From DATBGS01 sp036557885 (GTDB taxonomy: Bacteria > Chloroflexota > Ktedonobacteria > Ktedonobacterales > DATBGS01), in the NCBI GenBank assembly GCA_036557885.1, contig DATBGS010000094.1, positions 1 through 26,062 of the forward strand: 26,062 nucleotides of DNA. Reading direction: 5' to 3'. A program made the position numbers and the translations under genes. The notes beneath the pieces were generated by a model. That model saw nothing but the letters and a program-made list of their open reading frames with translations. It was not told the DNA's origin and ran no database searches. This document shows, in pieces, positions 1-7,049 of this stretch (its first letter is position 1; every line of letters begins with the position of its first letter).

Positions 1-674
1 CCCCCTGGCAGGGAGAGGTTATGCCAGGTTTTCCCGCCGTCGTCGCTGCGGCGCAGGACGGCGACTTTGCCAGAGCCAGCAGCCGCTTCATAGAGAATGT
101 TGGCATTCGAGGGCGCAATCATGGGCAGCGCCTGTTGGTTCTCAAGCGTGGTCGCCGTCGCCACCCACTGGCTTGGCAGAGGCGTTGACGAGGTAGTGGC
201 TTGCGTGGTGGGGCTTACTGCCCCCCTGGGCGTGGGTGTATCCTGCGGCCCGCTGGCGGTGTGGCTAAACGTATAGGTGCGGAAGAGAAAAGCAAACAGG
301 GCGACAACGGCAGCAATTGCCAGGGCTGCCGCTGCGCCGCGTACACGTCTTTGAGGCGTCATGAACGTTCCTTTCTGCGGGATCAGCCGCAGGGTATCGG
401 GAGAAAGGCCCCCGTTTGTTGCGGGATGCCTGGTTGGTGGAGTGTTGCCAGCGACGAGCAGGCGCGTGGGGAACGCCGGAAGGGGCCGCGAAGTTGGCAC
501 CTGCTGTATGGCGCGCTCCAATCGCTCGTAGTCGGCGCGCACTGCCGAACATGCGTGGCACGTTGCCAGATGTGCATTCAGCGCGGCGCGGCGAGCAGGG
601 GAAAGATCATCGGGGTGGATAGCGGCGAGCGCTTCCGCCCATTCAGGACAGGCTTTGGGCAGTGGATGGCTCAT
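1..674 (-). CDS. Membrane anti-sigma factor with zinc finger and Asp-box propeller (partial, C-terminus beyond window)
   Basis: Partial gene read from an ATG at 672-674 with no stop before the window edge, so 224 residues are visible. Residues 35-42 carry the H-x3-C-x2-C pattern (H35, C39, C42) of the anti-sigma zinc-finger (ZAS, zf-HC2) domain that holds an ECF sigma factor inactive in the cytoplasm. A hydrophobic segment follows at about 113-131, then a Thr/Ser/Pro-rich linker, then an outside domain starting with an Asp-box (SDDGGKTW, about 211-218) as in sialidase/Ycf48-like beta-propellers. The start overlaps the sigma factor stop in an ATGA, which indicates translational coupling. Known of the family: such proteins release the sigma factor on an envelope signal. 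Inferred: the propeller is the sensing part. The rest of the propeller is not visible. Confidence 0.85.
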   Translation of the reverse strand, partial: MSHPLPKACPEWAEALAAIHPDDLSPARRAALNAHLATCHACSAVRADYERLERAIQQVPTSRPLPAFPTRLLVAGNTPPTRHPATNGGLSPDTLRLIPQKGTFMTPQRRVRGAAAALAIAAVVALFAFLFRTYTFSHTASGPQDTPTPRGAVSPTTQATTSSTPLPSQWVATATTLENQQALPMIAPSNANILYEAAAGSGKVAVLRRSDDGGKTWHNLSLPG

Positions 675-1306
675 CGTTCCCCTCCTCTTCTGGCTTTTTT
701 CAGAACGGGCGCGTCGTGTTCCAGCCGCAGATAGGCTTCGCGGAAGCGGTGACGCGCCCGGCTAAGTATCGAACTGACGGTTTTTTCGTTCATGCCCAAC
801 ATCAAGGCAATCTCGCGCTGGGAGAATCCGGCATCGGCCTGCAAGAGCAGACAGGTGCGATAGTTCGCCGAGAGTTCTGCCAGCGCCAGCCGAACCCGCT
901 CTGACTGGCCGACCTGCTCTTGTGGGTCCACCAGGGCCAGAGACGGGACTTCGCGCGCGTGGTCGGCTTCGCCCCAGGGGAGCCAGCGAATCAGCCGGGC
1001 GCGGCGCAGGTGCATCCGCGCTTTGTTGGTTGCGATGCGATAGAGCCAGGGAGCAAAGCGTCGTTCGTCGTGTAACTCTGGTAAACTGCTCCAGGCAGCA
1101 ATAAAGGTGTCCTGGGTCAGGTCGCGCGCTACCTCTGGGCTGCCTACCGCGCGCTCCAGAAAACGAAAGATGCGCAGATTGTAATGCTCAAAGAGCGTGG
1201 TAAAGGCGGCGCTGTCTCCGCCCCTGGCGCGCTCCACATAGACGACCATTGTCGCGTCGGCGCCCGGCAGCGGATAAGATGGCAGATCTCCTACGATCTG
1301 AGGCAT
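671..1306 (-). CDS. ECF-family RNA polymerase sigma factor
   Basis: A 211-residue protein with the two sigma regions of ECF factors. Region 2, at about 25-95, includes the FEHYNLRIFRFL helix, the DLTQDTFIAAW segment and the RFAPWLYRIATNKAR segment. Region 4, at about 135-190, includes LLLQADAGFSQREIALMLGM followed by KTVSSILSRARHRFREAY, the helix-turn-helix that contacts the -35 element. The reading frame stays open upstream to 1396, but the ATG at 1306 has an AAGGAGA ribosome site about 8 bases before it, so this start is preferred. It overlaps the anti-sigma gene by four bases, forming the usual sigma/anti-sigma operon. The target genes cannot be read from the sequence; self-regulation would be normal for the family but no clear ECF promoter was identified. 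Confidence 0.93.
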   Translation of the reverse strand: MPQIVGDLPSYPLPGADATMVVYVERARGGDSAAFTTLFEHYNLRIFRFLERAVGSPEVARDLTQDTFIAAWSSLPELHDERRFAPWLYRIATNKARMHLRRARLIRWLPWGEADHAREVPSLALVDPQEQVGQSERVRLALAELSANYRTCLLLQADAGFSQREIALMLGMNEKTVSSILSRARHRFREAYLRLEHDAPVLKKARRGGER

Positions 1307-1731
1307 CGGCGCGTTCTCCTTTTCATATGATTTTAGAGGCCCTCTATTAAGGAAAGATGCGCGGGGCCGCCAAAATCCTCCAGAAAAGCCGGACAATTTC
1401 TCTTAGGGGGATTGCCTGGCAGCAATCCCTCTGGAGCGCGCACCAGATGCTGTGCTGGTTAGAGGGGGGTATGCTCGTTGTATGTCATCTGGCCCATTTG
1501 GGCCTGTATCTTTCCGCCCCATTCTTTAAACGTGCCGCTGAGGAGGTTGTTGCTGTCCATTGTCCCAAGGTTTCTGGCACGCTCATCCTTAGACAGAGAG
1601 CGCTCCTAAATAAGCCAGGAAGAGGCGTTTGCGCGCCTCTTCACCAGAGCAGGAGCGGCACCGCGTATGCCAGCCTGGGGCAAAGGTTCTATAGAGCTTT
1701 CGAGCACTGCCATCTTGCCAGGTGGGGAGCG
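1307..1731. other. 425-base intergenic region with one strong hairpin
   Basis: It lies between the sigma factor start and the DUF3592-like gene stop (both minus). No credible gene is seen. The frame open on the plus strand through 1357-2127 is antisense to the DUF3592-like gene and has no family features. A candidate promoter-like pair upstream of the sigma gene (TTGGCG, 18 bases, TAATAG on the minus strand) is too weak to call. The only clear structure is the hairpin at 1619-1642. Confidence 0.6.
1619..1642 (-). terminator. Hairpin, possible terminator of the DUF3592-like gene
   Basis: Perfect 9-base stem GAAGAGGCG / CGCCTCTTC with a 6-base loop, about 90 bases downstream of the stop at 1732. 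No T-run follows on the minus strand, so it is not a classical intrinsic terminator; it could be a processing or transcript-end stem. Confidence 0.4.
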
Positions 1732-2091
1732 TCAAATCTCGATGTGATAGCGGCTGTAATCGTTGGGGTCCGCCAGAACGGGCACATCATCACCAGCCTT
1801 GTAGCGCGGGTGACTGGAAAGCTCGTCGCTGGAAAAGGGGTAGCTCATTCCTGTAGCCGTGTTGGTCCAGGTGCCAACCACGATGTAATAGTGGTGCGTG
1901 TGCCAGATTTGATTGGGCGGCGTGCCAGTCGCGGTGTGCCGGGTCTTGTGCTGGATGTCTTGCACCGTTGCCAGAATCCACTTGCCGTTCCGTCGCAGGT
2001 CGTCAATCTTCGCTTGTTTGGCAACAGCGCTAAAGATGGCGATGCCAAGCACTACAATAGCAAAGATGATGAACAAGCCCAGGAAATCCAT
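1732..2091 (-). CDS. DUF3592-like single-span membrane protein
   Basis: 119 residues. A single N-terminal membrane segment (about 4-24, LGLFIIFAIVVLGIAIFSAV) is followed by a soluble domain with the layout of DUF3592: a charged linker, then strands with KWILATVQDIQH, YYIVVGTWTN and VPVLADPNDYSRYHI. The final 'V-x-V-x-x-D-P-x-D-Y-S-R-Y' pattern is typical of DUF3592 proteins, whose function is unknown. The ATG has a good AAGGAG site upstream (GCAAGGAGCGTGATCT before the ATG). It is divergent from the ABC ATPase gene at 2248 and apparently monocistronic. Assigned by pattern memory, not by a search. Confidence 0.75.
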   Translation of the reverse strand: MDFLGLFIIFAIVVLGIAIFSAVAKQAKIDDLRRNGKWILATVQDIQHKTRHTATGTPPNQIWHTHHYYIVVGTWTNTATGMSYPFSSDELSSHPRYKAGDDVPVLADPNDYSRYHIEI

Positions 2092-2200
2092 AGATCACGC
2101 TCCTTGCTGAAACGGTCAACCAGTTGAGCTATCCACCTTTGGAAGGCTGCCACCTCTCTTACGAATGGGAGGCTGGTCTCGTTGTAACACAAGCGCGTGC

Positions 2201-2206
2201 TATACT
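2201..2206 (+). promoter_or_regulatory. Candidate -10 box of the ABC ATPase gene
   Basis: TATACT lies 42 bases before the chosen start of the ABC ATPase. No convincing -35 element is seen at the right distance (TTGTAA is only 13 bases away), so this is weak. Confidence 0.3.
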
Positions 2207-2247
2207 TTTCTCTAAAGAATGCAGCCAGAAGGAAAGGACACTCCGAC

Positions 2248-3174
2248 ATGAATGCCGTTGAATGTGTGGGGCTGACCAAGCTCTACGAGGGGCAGGTGCT
2301 GGCGCTGGATGATCTGACGCTGGAGATTCCGGCGGGCCTGGCATTTGGTCTGCTGGGGGAAAATGGCGCGGGCAAATCCACGCTGGTGCGGCTGCTGCTG
2401 GGCTTTCTGACGCCAACGGATGGCGAAGTGCGCGTGCTGGGCGAGCGCGATGTGACGCGGGCGCATCCGCGCATTGGCTACGTGCACGAGCGGCCCATCT
2501 TTGAGCCGCGCTTCACGGCGCGGGAATACCTGGGCTATTGCGCGGAGCTTTCGGGCTTGTGGGGCAGGAAGAAGCGGGCGCGCGTGGGCAAGGTGCTGGA
2601 GTGGGTGCATCTGGAGGAGGCGGCAGACCGGCGCGTGGGCGGCTATTCCAAGGGCATGTTGCAACGCCTGAGCATTGCCCAGGCGCTGCTCAACGACCCG
2701 GAACTCTTGATTCTGGATGAGGTGACGAGCGGCATTGACGCGGGCAGCCAGTGGGAGGTGCGCCAGATGATCGGGGCGCTGCACGCGCAGGGCAAGACGG
2801 TGCTGCTGTGTTCGCATTATCTGGCCGAGGTGGAGGCGCTGTGCGACGCGGTGGCGATCTTGCGCAAGGGCACGCTAGTGCTGACGGGCAGCGTGGAGAC
2901 GCTGCTGCGCAGCCATGAGGCAGTGGAGATTGCCCTGGAAGAAGGGACGCAGGCGCGCGAGGTGGTGCAGCGGCTGGGCCTGGGCGACGTGGTGAGCGAG
3001 ACGCGCGGGGCGCTGCTGCGCCTGCCCGCCAGCGCCCAGCCAGAAGTATTGGCGGCGCTGGTGGCTGGTGGCGTGCCAATTCGCTCGCTGAATCCGCTGA
3101 GCCAATCGCTGGAAGAAGTGTATATGCGCGCCACGCGCCCGGCTGAAGAGGCGGCGGGCGTGGCGTTCTCGTGA
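2248..3174 (+). CDS. ABC transporter ATP-binding protein (ABC-2/CcmA type)
   Basis: 308 residues. The ATPase is complete: Walker A GENGAGKST at 37-45, ABC signature YSKGMLQR at 133-140, Walker B LLILDE at 153-158 followed by the D-loop SGID, and the switch histidine in CSHYL at about 190. A C-terminal extension of about 90 residues is typical of ATPases serving ABC-2 type exporters. The frame is open to 2197, but the ATG at 2248 has GGAAAGGA 9 bases upstream and begins the conserved first strand, so it is chosen. A membrane partner may be the hydrophobic protein at 3965-4738, two genes downstream on the same strand; a palindromic element and a DinB-like gene lie between. Substrate unknown. 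Confidence 0.93.
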   Translation: MNAVECVGLTKLYEGQVLALDDLTLEIPAGLAFGLLGENGAGKSTLVRLLLGFLTPTDGEVRVLGERDVTRAHPRIGYVHERPIFEPRFTAREYLGYCAELSGLWGRKKRARVGKVLEWVHLEEAADRRVGGYSKGMLQRLSIAQALLNDPELLILDEVTSGIDAGSQWEVRQMIGALHAQGKTVLLCSHYLAEVEALCDAVAILRKGTLVLTGSVETLLRSHEAVEIALEEGTQAREVVQRLGLGDVVSETRGALLRLPASAQPEVLAALVAGGVPIRSLNPLSQSLEEVYMRATRPAEEAAGVAFS

Positions 3175-3178
3175 GACA

Positions 3179-3446
3179 CGGAGCCTGGCGAATAAATTCG
3201 CGGCTAGGGGTGTGCCGCCACCAAGTCCCTCTTCAGGGACCCCCTACCCCAGGCTTGCGAACAATGGTCTTAACCCGCGCAGGCGGGTTTCGCCGCCGTG
3301 CCCCTGCTTTGAGGGGTGCCCTTCTGCCTTAGGGTGGCCGAAGGCCCCTAGCCGCAGCTTGCCCCTTTGGGGATCTTTAGTCGCCAGGCTCCGTTGCAAG
3401 CGCCAATGTTAGTCTTTGCAACGGTTCGCCGCCGGGGTCGGCGGCG
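3179..3446. repeat. Composite nested palindromic element
   Basis: It begins five bases after the ABC ATPase stop. The 13-base outer arms (CGGAGCCTGGCGA at 3179-3191; its exact reverse complement at 3381-3393) enclose 11-base inner arms (GCGGCTAGGGG at 3200-3210; CCCCTAGCCGC at 3345-3355). Inside and around are GCGAAT-AA-ATTCGC (3188-3201), GTCCCT-CTTC-AGGGAC (3225-3240), AACCCGC-GCAG-GCGGGTT (3272-3289) and CCCCTGCTTTGAGGGG (3301-3316). Two more stems follow: CCGTTGCAA/TTGCAACGG (3391-3399/3416-3424) and CGCCGCC/GGCGGCG (3427-3433/3440-3446). No coding content is seen. It looks like a non-autonomous palindromic repeat (REP/MITE-like) and may also act as a transcript-end structure. Confidence 0.75.
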
Positions 3447-3464
3447 CTACAAGAAGGAGAACCT

Positions 3465-3962
3465 ATGTCCTCACCCATCGAAGAGGCGATGTTTGCGGGG
3501 TGGGCGGATTATCAAAGGCAGCTTGCGAAGATTGTGCGCGGGCTGACGCCGGAACACCTGGCAACGCGCCCGGCGTCGCAACTGCGCACGGCAGGCGAAA
3601 CGCTGACGCATCTGGTGGCGTGCCGCGCCGATTGGTTTTGCGGGGTGCTGAAGGAGGGCGACGAAGAAGATGCCCTGCTCGCCAACCTGGACCACTCTGG
3701 CGAGCCGGTGCGCGGCGGCCCCGAACTGGCCGACGGCCTGGAACAGACCTGGAAGATGATGACCGATGCCTGGTCGCGCTGGACGCCCGCGCAACTTGTC
3801 GAGCCGATTGTACTGCCCTGGATTGGGCCGGAACGCCCGGTAACCCGCGCGTGGGTCGTCTGGCATGTGCTGGAGCACGATCTGCATCACGGCGGCGAGG
3901 CTACGCACGCGCTGGGCATGGCCGGGCTGCATGTGCGGATGCCGCCAGGACCGGATGATTAG
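3465..3962 (+). CDS. DinB-like (DinB_2 / YfiT-type) putative metal-binding protein
   Basis: 165 residues, the usual length for a four-helix DinB-superfamily protein. The metal-binding histidine pattern is present: H49 in ETLTHLVACRADW and the late helix WHVLEHDLHHGGE with H134, H138, H141 and H142; the usual triad would be H49, H138 and H142. Family members act as thiol-dependent transferases or are stress-linked proteins of unknown activity; the specific reaction is not predictable. The ATG at 3465 follows AGAAGGAGAACCT, an excellent ribosome site. The stop is two bases before the next ATG (3965), so it is surely cotranscribed with the membrane protein. Confidence 0.85.
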   Translation: MSSPIEEAMFAGWADYQRQLAKIVRGLTPEHLATRPASQLRTAGETLTHLVACRADWFCGVLKEGDEEDALLANLDHSGEPVRGGPELADGLEQTWKMMTDAWSRWTPAQLVEPIVLPWIGPERPVTRAWVVWHVLEHDLHHGGEATHALGMAGLHVRMPPGPDD

Positions 3963-3964
3963 CC

Positions 3965-4738
3965 ATGAAGCAAGAGAGGCTTACTCCATCCTCGGTAGCC
4001 GCGCCACGCGCCAGCGGGCTTGCCGCGCTCTGGCGGCTGCCCGCCGTGACGGTGGCGCGCTTTGCTCTGCGCAGCTATCTGCGCAGCGGCTGGCTGTGGG
4101 GCGAGGTCGTCTACGTGCTGGCGTTCTTTGGGGTCTTCTGGTATTACCCCAGCGATGAGTCGTATTTCTTCAGCGTGGCGGGCGAAGGGCTGGGCGTGCT
4201 GGCGATTGTGGGAACCGTCGTGCTGGTGCGCCGGGCGATGAGCGCGCGGGTCTATCTGACGCTGGCACGGCTGCCCACTCGCGCCAGCCTGACACGCGGG
4301 CTGGCGCTGGCGACGGGCGCGGTGCGCCTGCCTATGCTGGTCTTGCTCATGGGGCTGATTCTCGGCTTGCACCGGGTAGATCATACGTCGGCCTCGGATG
4401 TGCTTTTGGGCGGGCTGGGCATGCTGGCAAATTCGGTGGTCGTTTCCACACTGACGCTGGCGCTGTGCTCGCCAATGGCAACGCGCACCATTCGCATGAT
4501 CTTTCTGGTCTGGCTGGTGGCGGCGCTGGCAAGTCCGCTGAGCGCGGGCATCTTTGAGGCGACGCTGCGCGTGGCGCGCTGGCCGATCTTGCCGCTGGCT
4601 GCCGCGTCTACGCTGGGCACGCTGCATTCGCTGGCCTGGTATGACCTGTGGCCGCTGCCAGTGCTGGCGCTGTATGTGTTGGGGCTGGCGTGGCTGGCGG
4701 AACGCTGGCTGGCGCGACGCGATTTGATCTTGCATTAG
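3965..4738 (+). CDS. Multi-span membrane protein, possible ABC-2-like permease
   Basis: 257 residues, strongly hydrophobic with about six membrane segments. The clearest are near VVYVLAFFGVFWYY, GLGVLAIVGTVVLV, MLVLLMGLILGL, ANSVVVSTLTLALC, TIRMIFLVWLVAALASPLSAGIF (split by polar residues) and WPLPVLALYVLGLAWLAERWL. No motif identifies a family. Size, topology and the upstream ABC ATPase at 2248 make an ABC-2-type permease subunit the best guess, but this is inference. There is no strong ribosome site before the ATG; it starts two bases after the DinB-like stop, so translation is probably coupled. Only three bases separate its stop from that of the convergent gene at 4742. Confidence 0.7.
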   Translation: MKQERLTPSSVAAPRASGLAALWRLPAVTVARFALRSYLRSGWLWGEVVYVLAFFGVFWYYPSDESYFFSVAGEGLGVLAIVGTVVLVRRAMSARVYLTLARLPTRASLTRGLALATGAVRLPMLVLLMGLILGLHRVDHTSASDVLLGGLGMLANSVVVSTLTLALCSPMATRTIRMIFLVWLVAALASPLSAGIFEATLRVARWPILPLAAASTLGTLHSLAWYDLWPLPVLALYVLGLAWLAERWLARRDLILH

Positions 4739-4741
4739 GGG

Positions 4742-5062
4742 CTATTTCCCATCCACATATTTCATGGCGGCTTTTGCCAGGTTCAGCCAGCGCGCGGCAT
4801 GATCTGCCGGGACGACGACCCATTCTTTCATCGGGCGGCCCATGCCGGGGTCAAAGAGCTGCGCGCCGGAAAGCGCCAGCGCCTCGGCATGCGCGGGGCT
4901 GGTGAGCTTAAAGACCATCGCTTCTTGATAAAATCCGGCATAGGCTTTGCCAAGTTCATTCTTCAGACAGGGCATGCCAAACATTTTGCTGCTTTTACTG
5001 GGGGATGAGGCAACCATTTCGTTGACAACGTTGTCGTATTCGGCGCGTGGGGTGCTGGGCAT
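4742..5062 (-). CDS. TfoX N-terminal-domain protein
   Basis: 106 residues. The pattern SKMFGMPCLKNELGKAYAG, followed by EAMVFKLTSP, FDPGMGRPMKEWVVVP and a C-terminal ARWLNLAKAAMKYV helix, matches the stand-alone TfoX_N fold found in many bacteria. These small proteins are named from the N-terminal half of the competence regulator TfoX/Sxy, but a role in competence is not implied. The frame is open upstream to 5107; the ATG at 5062 has GAGGAGAAACGT directly before it and is preferred. Convergent with the membrane protein at 3965-4738 and divergent from DoxX at 5184. Confidence 0.82.
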   Translation of the reverse strand: MPSTPRAEYDNVVNEMVASSPSKSSKMFGMPCLKNELGKAYAGFYQEAMVFKLTSPAHAEALALSGAQLFDPGMGRPMKEWVVVPADHAARWLNLAKAAMKYVDGK

Positions 5063-5094
5063 ACGTTTCTCCTCGCTTTCTTCAACTGCCTCCT

Positions 5095-5120
5095 CAGTAT
5101 AGCACAAATGTTCTATACTG
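5095..5120. promoter_or_regulatory. Dyad with two opposed -10-like boxes between TfoX-like and DoxX genes
   Basis: Perfect 8-base inverted repeat CAGTATAG / CTATACTG with a 10-base spacer. Each arm contains a -10-like box: TATACT read on the plus strand at 5114-5119, and TATACT read on the minus strand at 5096-5101. It sits in the 121-base gap between the divergent genes, so it could be overlapping divergent promoters or an operator. Further TATACT and TATAGC boxes occur at 5139-5144 and 5153-5158. Confidence 0.45.
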
Positions 5121-5183
5121 CGCCCCCGCCTTTTTTGTTATACTTCCTTTTGTATAGCGACTTCTGGAAAGGACATTTGTTAT

Positions 5184-5741
5184 ATGACGGTAACACTGAA
5201 CCTGGGATTGCTGCTGCTGCGCGTGGTGTGCGGGCTGACGCTGGCGGCACATGGCTCGCAAAAGCTGTTCGGGTGGTTTGGCGGCTCTGGCTTTGCCAAG
5301 CAGCGCGAGGGCATGGCAAAACAGGGCTACAAGCCGGCCTTGCTCTGGGCTTTTTTCGTGGTGCTGGGCGAGGTAGGCGGTGGCCTTTCGCTGGCGTTTG
5401 GATTGCTGACGCCGCTGGGCGCAGCCGGGATAGTTGGCTCGATGGTTATGGCGATCTTCAAGGTGCATTGGAAAAACGGCTTCTGGAACGGCAAGCGTGG
5501 CATTGAGTTTCCGCTGTCGCTGCTGACAATTGCCACTGCCATTGGCATCATGGGGCCGGGCGACTATTCGCTGGATGCGCTTTTGAACATCGCGCTGCCA
5601 TCGCCGCTGCTCTTTGGCATCCTGGCCGCTGCTGCGGTGGTGGTGGATAGTGTTGGGATGCTGATGACGCGCCCGACGGCTACTCCAGCCAGCCCACCCA
5701 GCCCGGCCCCGCCTGGTCCGGCTCAACCGGGCACCGCGTAG
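5184..5741 (+). CDS. DoxX family membrane protein
   Basis: 185 residues. It starts with LNLGLLLLRVVCGLTLAAHGSQKLFGWFGG, the hallmark first helix and loop of the DoxX family, followed by three more membrane segments (LLWAFFVVLGEVGGGLSLAFG; LGAAGIVGSMVMAIFKVHW; the segments from LSLLTIATAIGIMG to the C-terminal hydrophobic helix). The conserved HWKNGFW motif after the third helix is present. The protein ends in a Pro/Ala/Ser-rich tail of about 25 residues, likely disordered. DoxX proteins are linked to redox and sulfur stress, often as partners of oxidoreductases, but none is adjacent here. The ATG follows GGAAAGGAC with an 11-base spacing. Confidence 0.9.
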   Translation: MTVTLNLGLLLLRVVCGLTLAAHGSQKLFGWFGGSGFAKQREGMAKQGYKPALLWAFFVVLGEVGGGLSLAFGLLTPLGAAGIVGSMVMAIFKVHWKNGFWNGKRGIEFPLSLLTIATAIGIMGPGDYSLDALLNIALPSPLLFGILAAAAVVVDSVGMLMTRPTATPASPPSPAPPGPAQPGTA

Positions 5742-5776
5742 CGCGTGCATGCCTGGCGCGGGCCGCCGCCGCCGTG

Positions 5777-5811
5777 CCCCTGCTTTGAGGGGTGCCCCTG
5801 CTTTGAGAGGG
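5777..5811 (+). repeat. Tandem copies of the dispersed 16-base palindromic core
   Basis: The first copy, CCCCTGCTTTGAGGGG (5777-5792), is identical to that at 3301-3316, including the preceding GCCGTG. The second (5795-5811) is CCCCTGCTTTGAGAGGG, one extra AG step. The ends pair (CCCCT/AGGGG), giving a small stem. Confidence 0.75.
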
Positions 5812-5870
5812 TTGCCCGGCTTGCCCCCTGTCAGGGGCGCCACGAAAATAACGTGACTGGCCGGAATGCA

Positions 5871-5897
5871 GGGGCGCCGATAGCGCGTCGGCGCCCC
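5871..5897. terminator. Hairpin, possible bidirectional terminator
   Basis: Perfect 10-base stem GGGGCGCCGA / TCGGCGCCCC with a 7-base loop, in the gap between the convergent DoxX and TPR genes. There is no T-run, so factor-independent termination is not certain. Confidence 0.45.
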
Positions 5898-5930
5898 CGG
5901 GAGCACTCCTCAACAGCGAAGAGCGCCTGC

Positions 5931-5966
5931 CAATGCTCCCCAGGCCAATCAATGCTCCCCAGGCCA
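5931..5966. repeat. Short tandem direct repeat
   Basis: Two identical 17-base units beginning CAATGCTCCC (5931-5947 and 5950-5966), period 19 bases. No associated gene or palindrome was seen. Confidence 0.7.
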
Positions 5967-6197
5967 GAACAGCGCTGGGCAATGCCGCGCTTTTTCCGAA
6001 AAAGCGCATCAGCAATTTTCCAGAGGTAGCTTGCAAGCGGCATCCCCAGAGCGCTGTGTTTTTGAGCGTGTGGGTTGCGTGTGTCCTAGAGGACTTACGC
6101 GCCCTGGTTACAGCGGGGAAGTGGCGGGAAGCACCAGAGGTAGTTTTGGCGCCTCCCGTGTTTAGAGAGGGAAGTTGAAATGCCTGGCTGGGCAGCG

Positions 6198-6860
6198 CTA
6201 TGAGGGTGCTGGCCCCGAATACCCCAGGGTGCGCGCCGTCTCGCGGGCTTTCCGCGCCTCATCTGCCCGGCCCAGCATTTCCAGCGTGGTCGCGTAGTTA
6301 TACCAGCCAATGCCGTTGCTGGCATCCATTTGCAGCGATTGTTTGTACGCGACCAGCGCCTCCTCGAAGCGCCGCATGTTGAGCAGGGCGCTGGCCTTGC
6401 CATGCCAGGCCGGGCCATCTTTGGGGTCGAGTTGCAGCGCCTGCTTAAACCCGGCCAGCGCCTCCTCGAAGCGTTTCAGACCGAGGAGCGTGTTGCTCCA
6501 GCCATACCAGGTGTGGTAATCATTGGGCACCAGGCGCAGCGCCTGCTGGAACGCTGGGAGCGCCTCTTCATAGCGTTCGAGGGTCCAGAGCGAGTTGCCC
6601 TTGCCAAACCAGGCCAGGGCTTCGTTGGGGTCCAGTTGCAGCGCCTCCTCAAAATTGGGAAGCGCCTCCTGGTCGCGCTGGATGGAGTGCAGCGCGAGGC
6701 CCCTGACCGCCAGGCCAAAGGCGCCGGTCTGGTCTATGCGCAGCGCCTGCTCGAAGCAGAACATGGCCTGCATGTCGCGCCGGGCGTACCAATAGGCTTT
6801 GCCCTCGGCTATCCACTGCTCTCTGGTCTTGTTCCCTTTTGGTTTCTCTGGGGTACTCAT
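6198..6860 (-). CDS. Tetratricopeptide repeat protein
   Basis: 220 residues made almost wholly of 34-residue TPR units. The repeated pattern is A-W-x-G-K/W-x-x-x-L-x-x-x-x-R-F/Y-E-E-A-L-x-x-F-x-Q-A-L-x-L-x-P-x-D, for example ERYEEALPAFQQALRLVPND and KRFEEALAGFKQALQLDPKD. Five full units plus degenerate ends are visible. No signal peptide or catalytic domain is present, so it is a cytoplasmic protein-interaction scaffold; the partner is unknown. The ATG at 6860 follows GGAGGGTGTCT, so it is preferred over the open frame extending to 6896. Promoter proposed at 6961-6990. Confidence 0.9.
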   Translation of the reverse strand: MSTPEKPKGNKTREQWIAEGKAYWYARRDMQAMFCFEQALRIDQTGAFGLAVRGLALHSIQRDQEALPNFEEALQLDPNEALAWFGKGNSLWTLERYEEALPAFQQALRLVPNDYHTWYGWSNTLLGLKRFEEALAGFKQALQLDPKDGPAWHGKASALLNMRRFEEALVAYKQSLQMDASNGIGWYNYATTLEMLGRADEARKARETARTLGYSGPAPS

Positions 6861-6960
6861 AGACACCCTCCAGGTGACGTAATGTGCCGCAAGCATTGTA
6901 ACGGAACGGCGCTACAAGTGATTCGCGCGCTTTTTCGCGGGCTTGCTGATCTGCTCAGGT

Positions 6961-6990
6961 ATTCTACCGCTTGTTTGGCTCGCGTGTCAA
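6961..6990 (-). promoter_or_regulatory. Sigma-70-type promoter for the TPR gene
   Basis: On the minus strand: TTGACA (6985-6990), 18-base spacer, TAGAAT (6961-6966). Perfect -35 and 5 of 6 at -10. Transcription would start near 6954, about 95 bases before the TPR start. Confidence 0.55.
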
Positions 6991-7049
6991 TCGCGTGGGC
7001 GCACTAAAAAAGCGATGTAATTAGGGCTGATTCTGTCCGCAATGGCTGC

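Larger units (their letters stand above)
5742..6197. repeat. 456-base repeat-rich intergenic region
   Basis: It lies between the convergent DoxX and TPR genes. It holds the 16-base core CCCCTGCTTTGAGGGG at 5777-5792 followed at once by a slightly longer variant at 5795-5811, a hairpin at 5871-5897, and a 17-base direct repeat at 5931-5947 and 5950-5966. Frames open across it have no family features and are not called as genes. One or more of the stems probably ends the convergent transcripts. Confidence 0.6.

Noticed and set aside
1357..2127. Long plus-strand open frame of 256 codons
   Set aside because: Antisense to the DUF3592-like gene, which has a membrane helix, a family pattern and a ribosome site; the plus-strand product has no coherent features.
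3179..3446. Possible CRISPR or tRNA-like structure
   Set aside because: Stems are all different and nested, with no regular spacers and no cloverleaf or anticodon arm.
3959..4735. Minus-strand open frame of 258 codons
   Set aside because: Reverse of the membrane protein gene; product is Gln/Arg/His-rich without family pattern.
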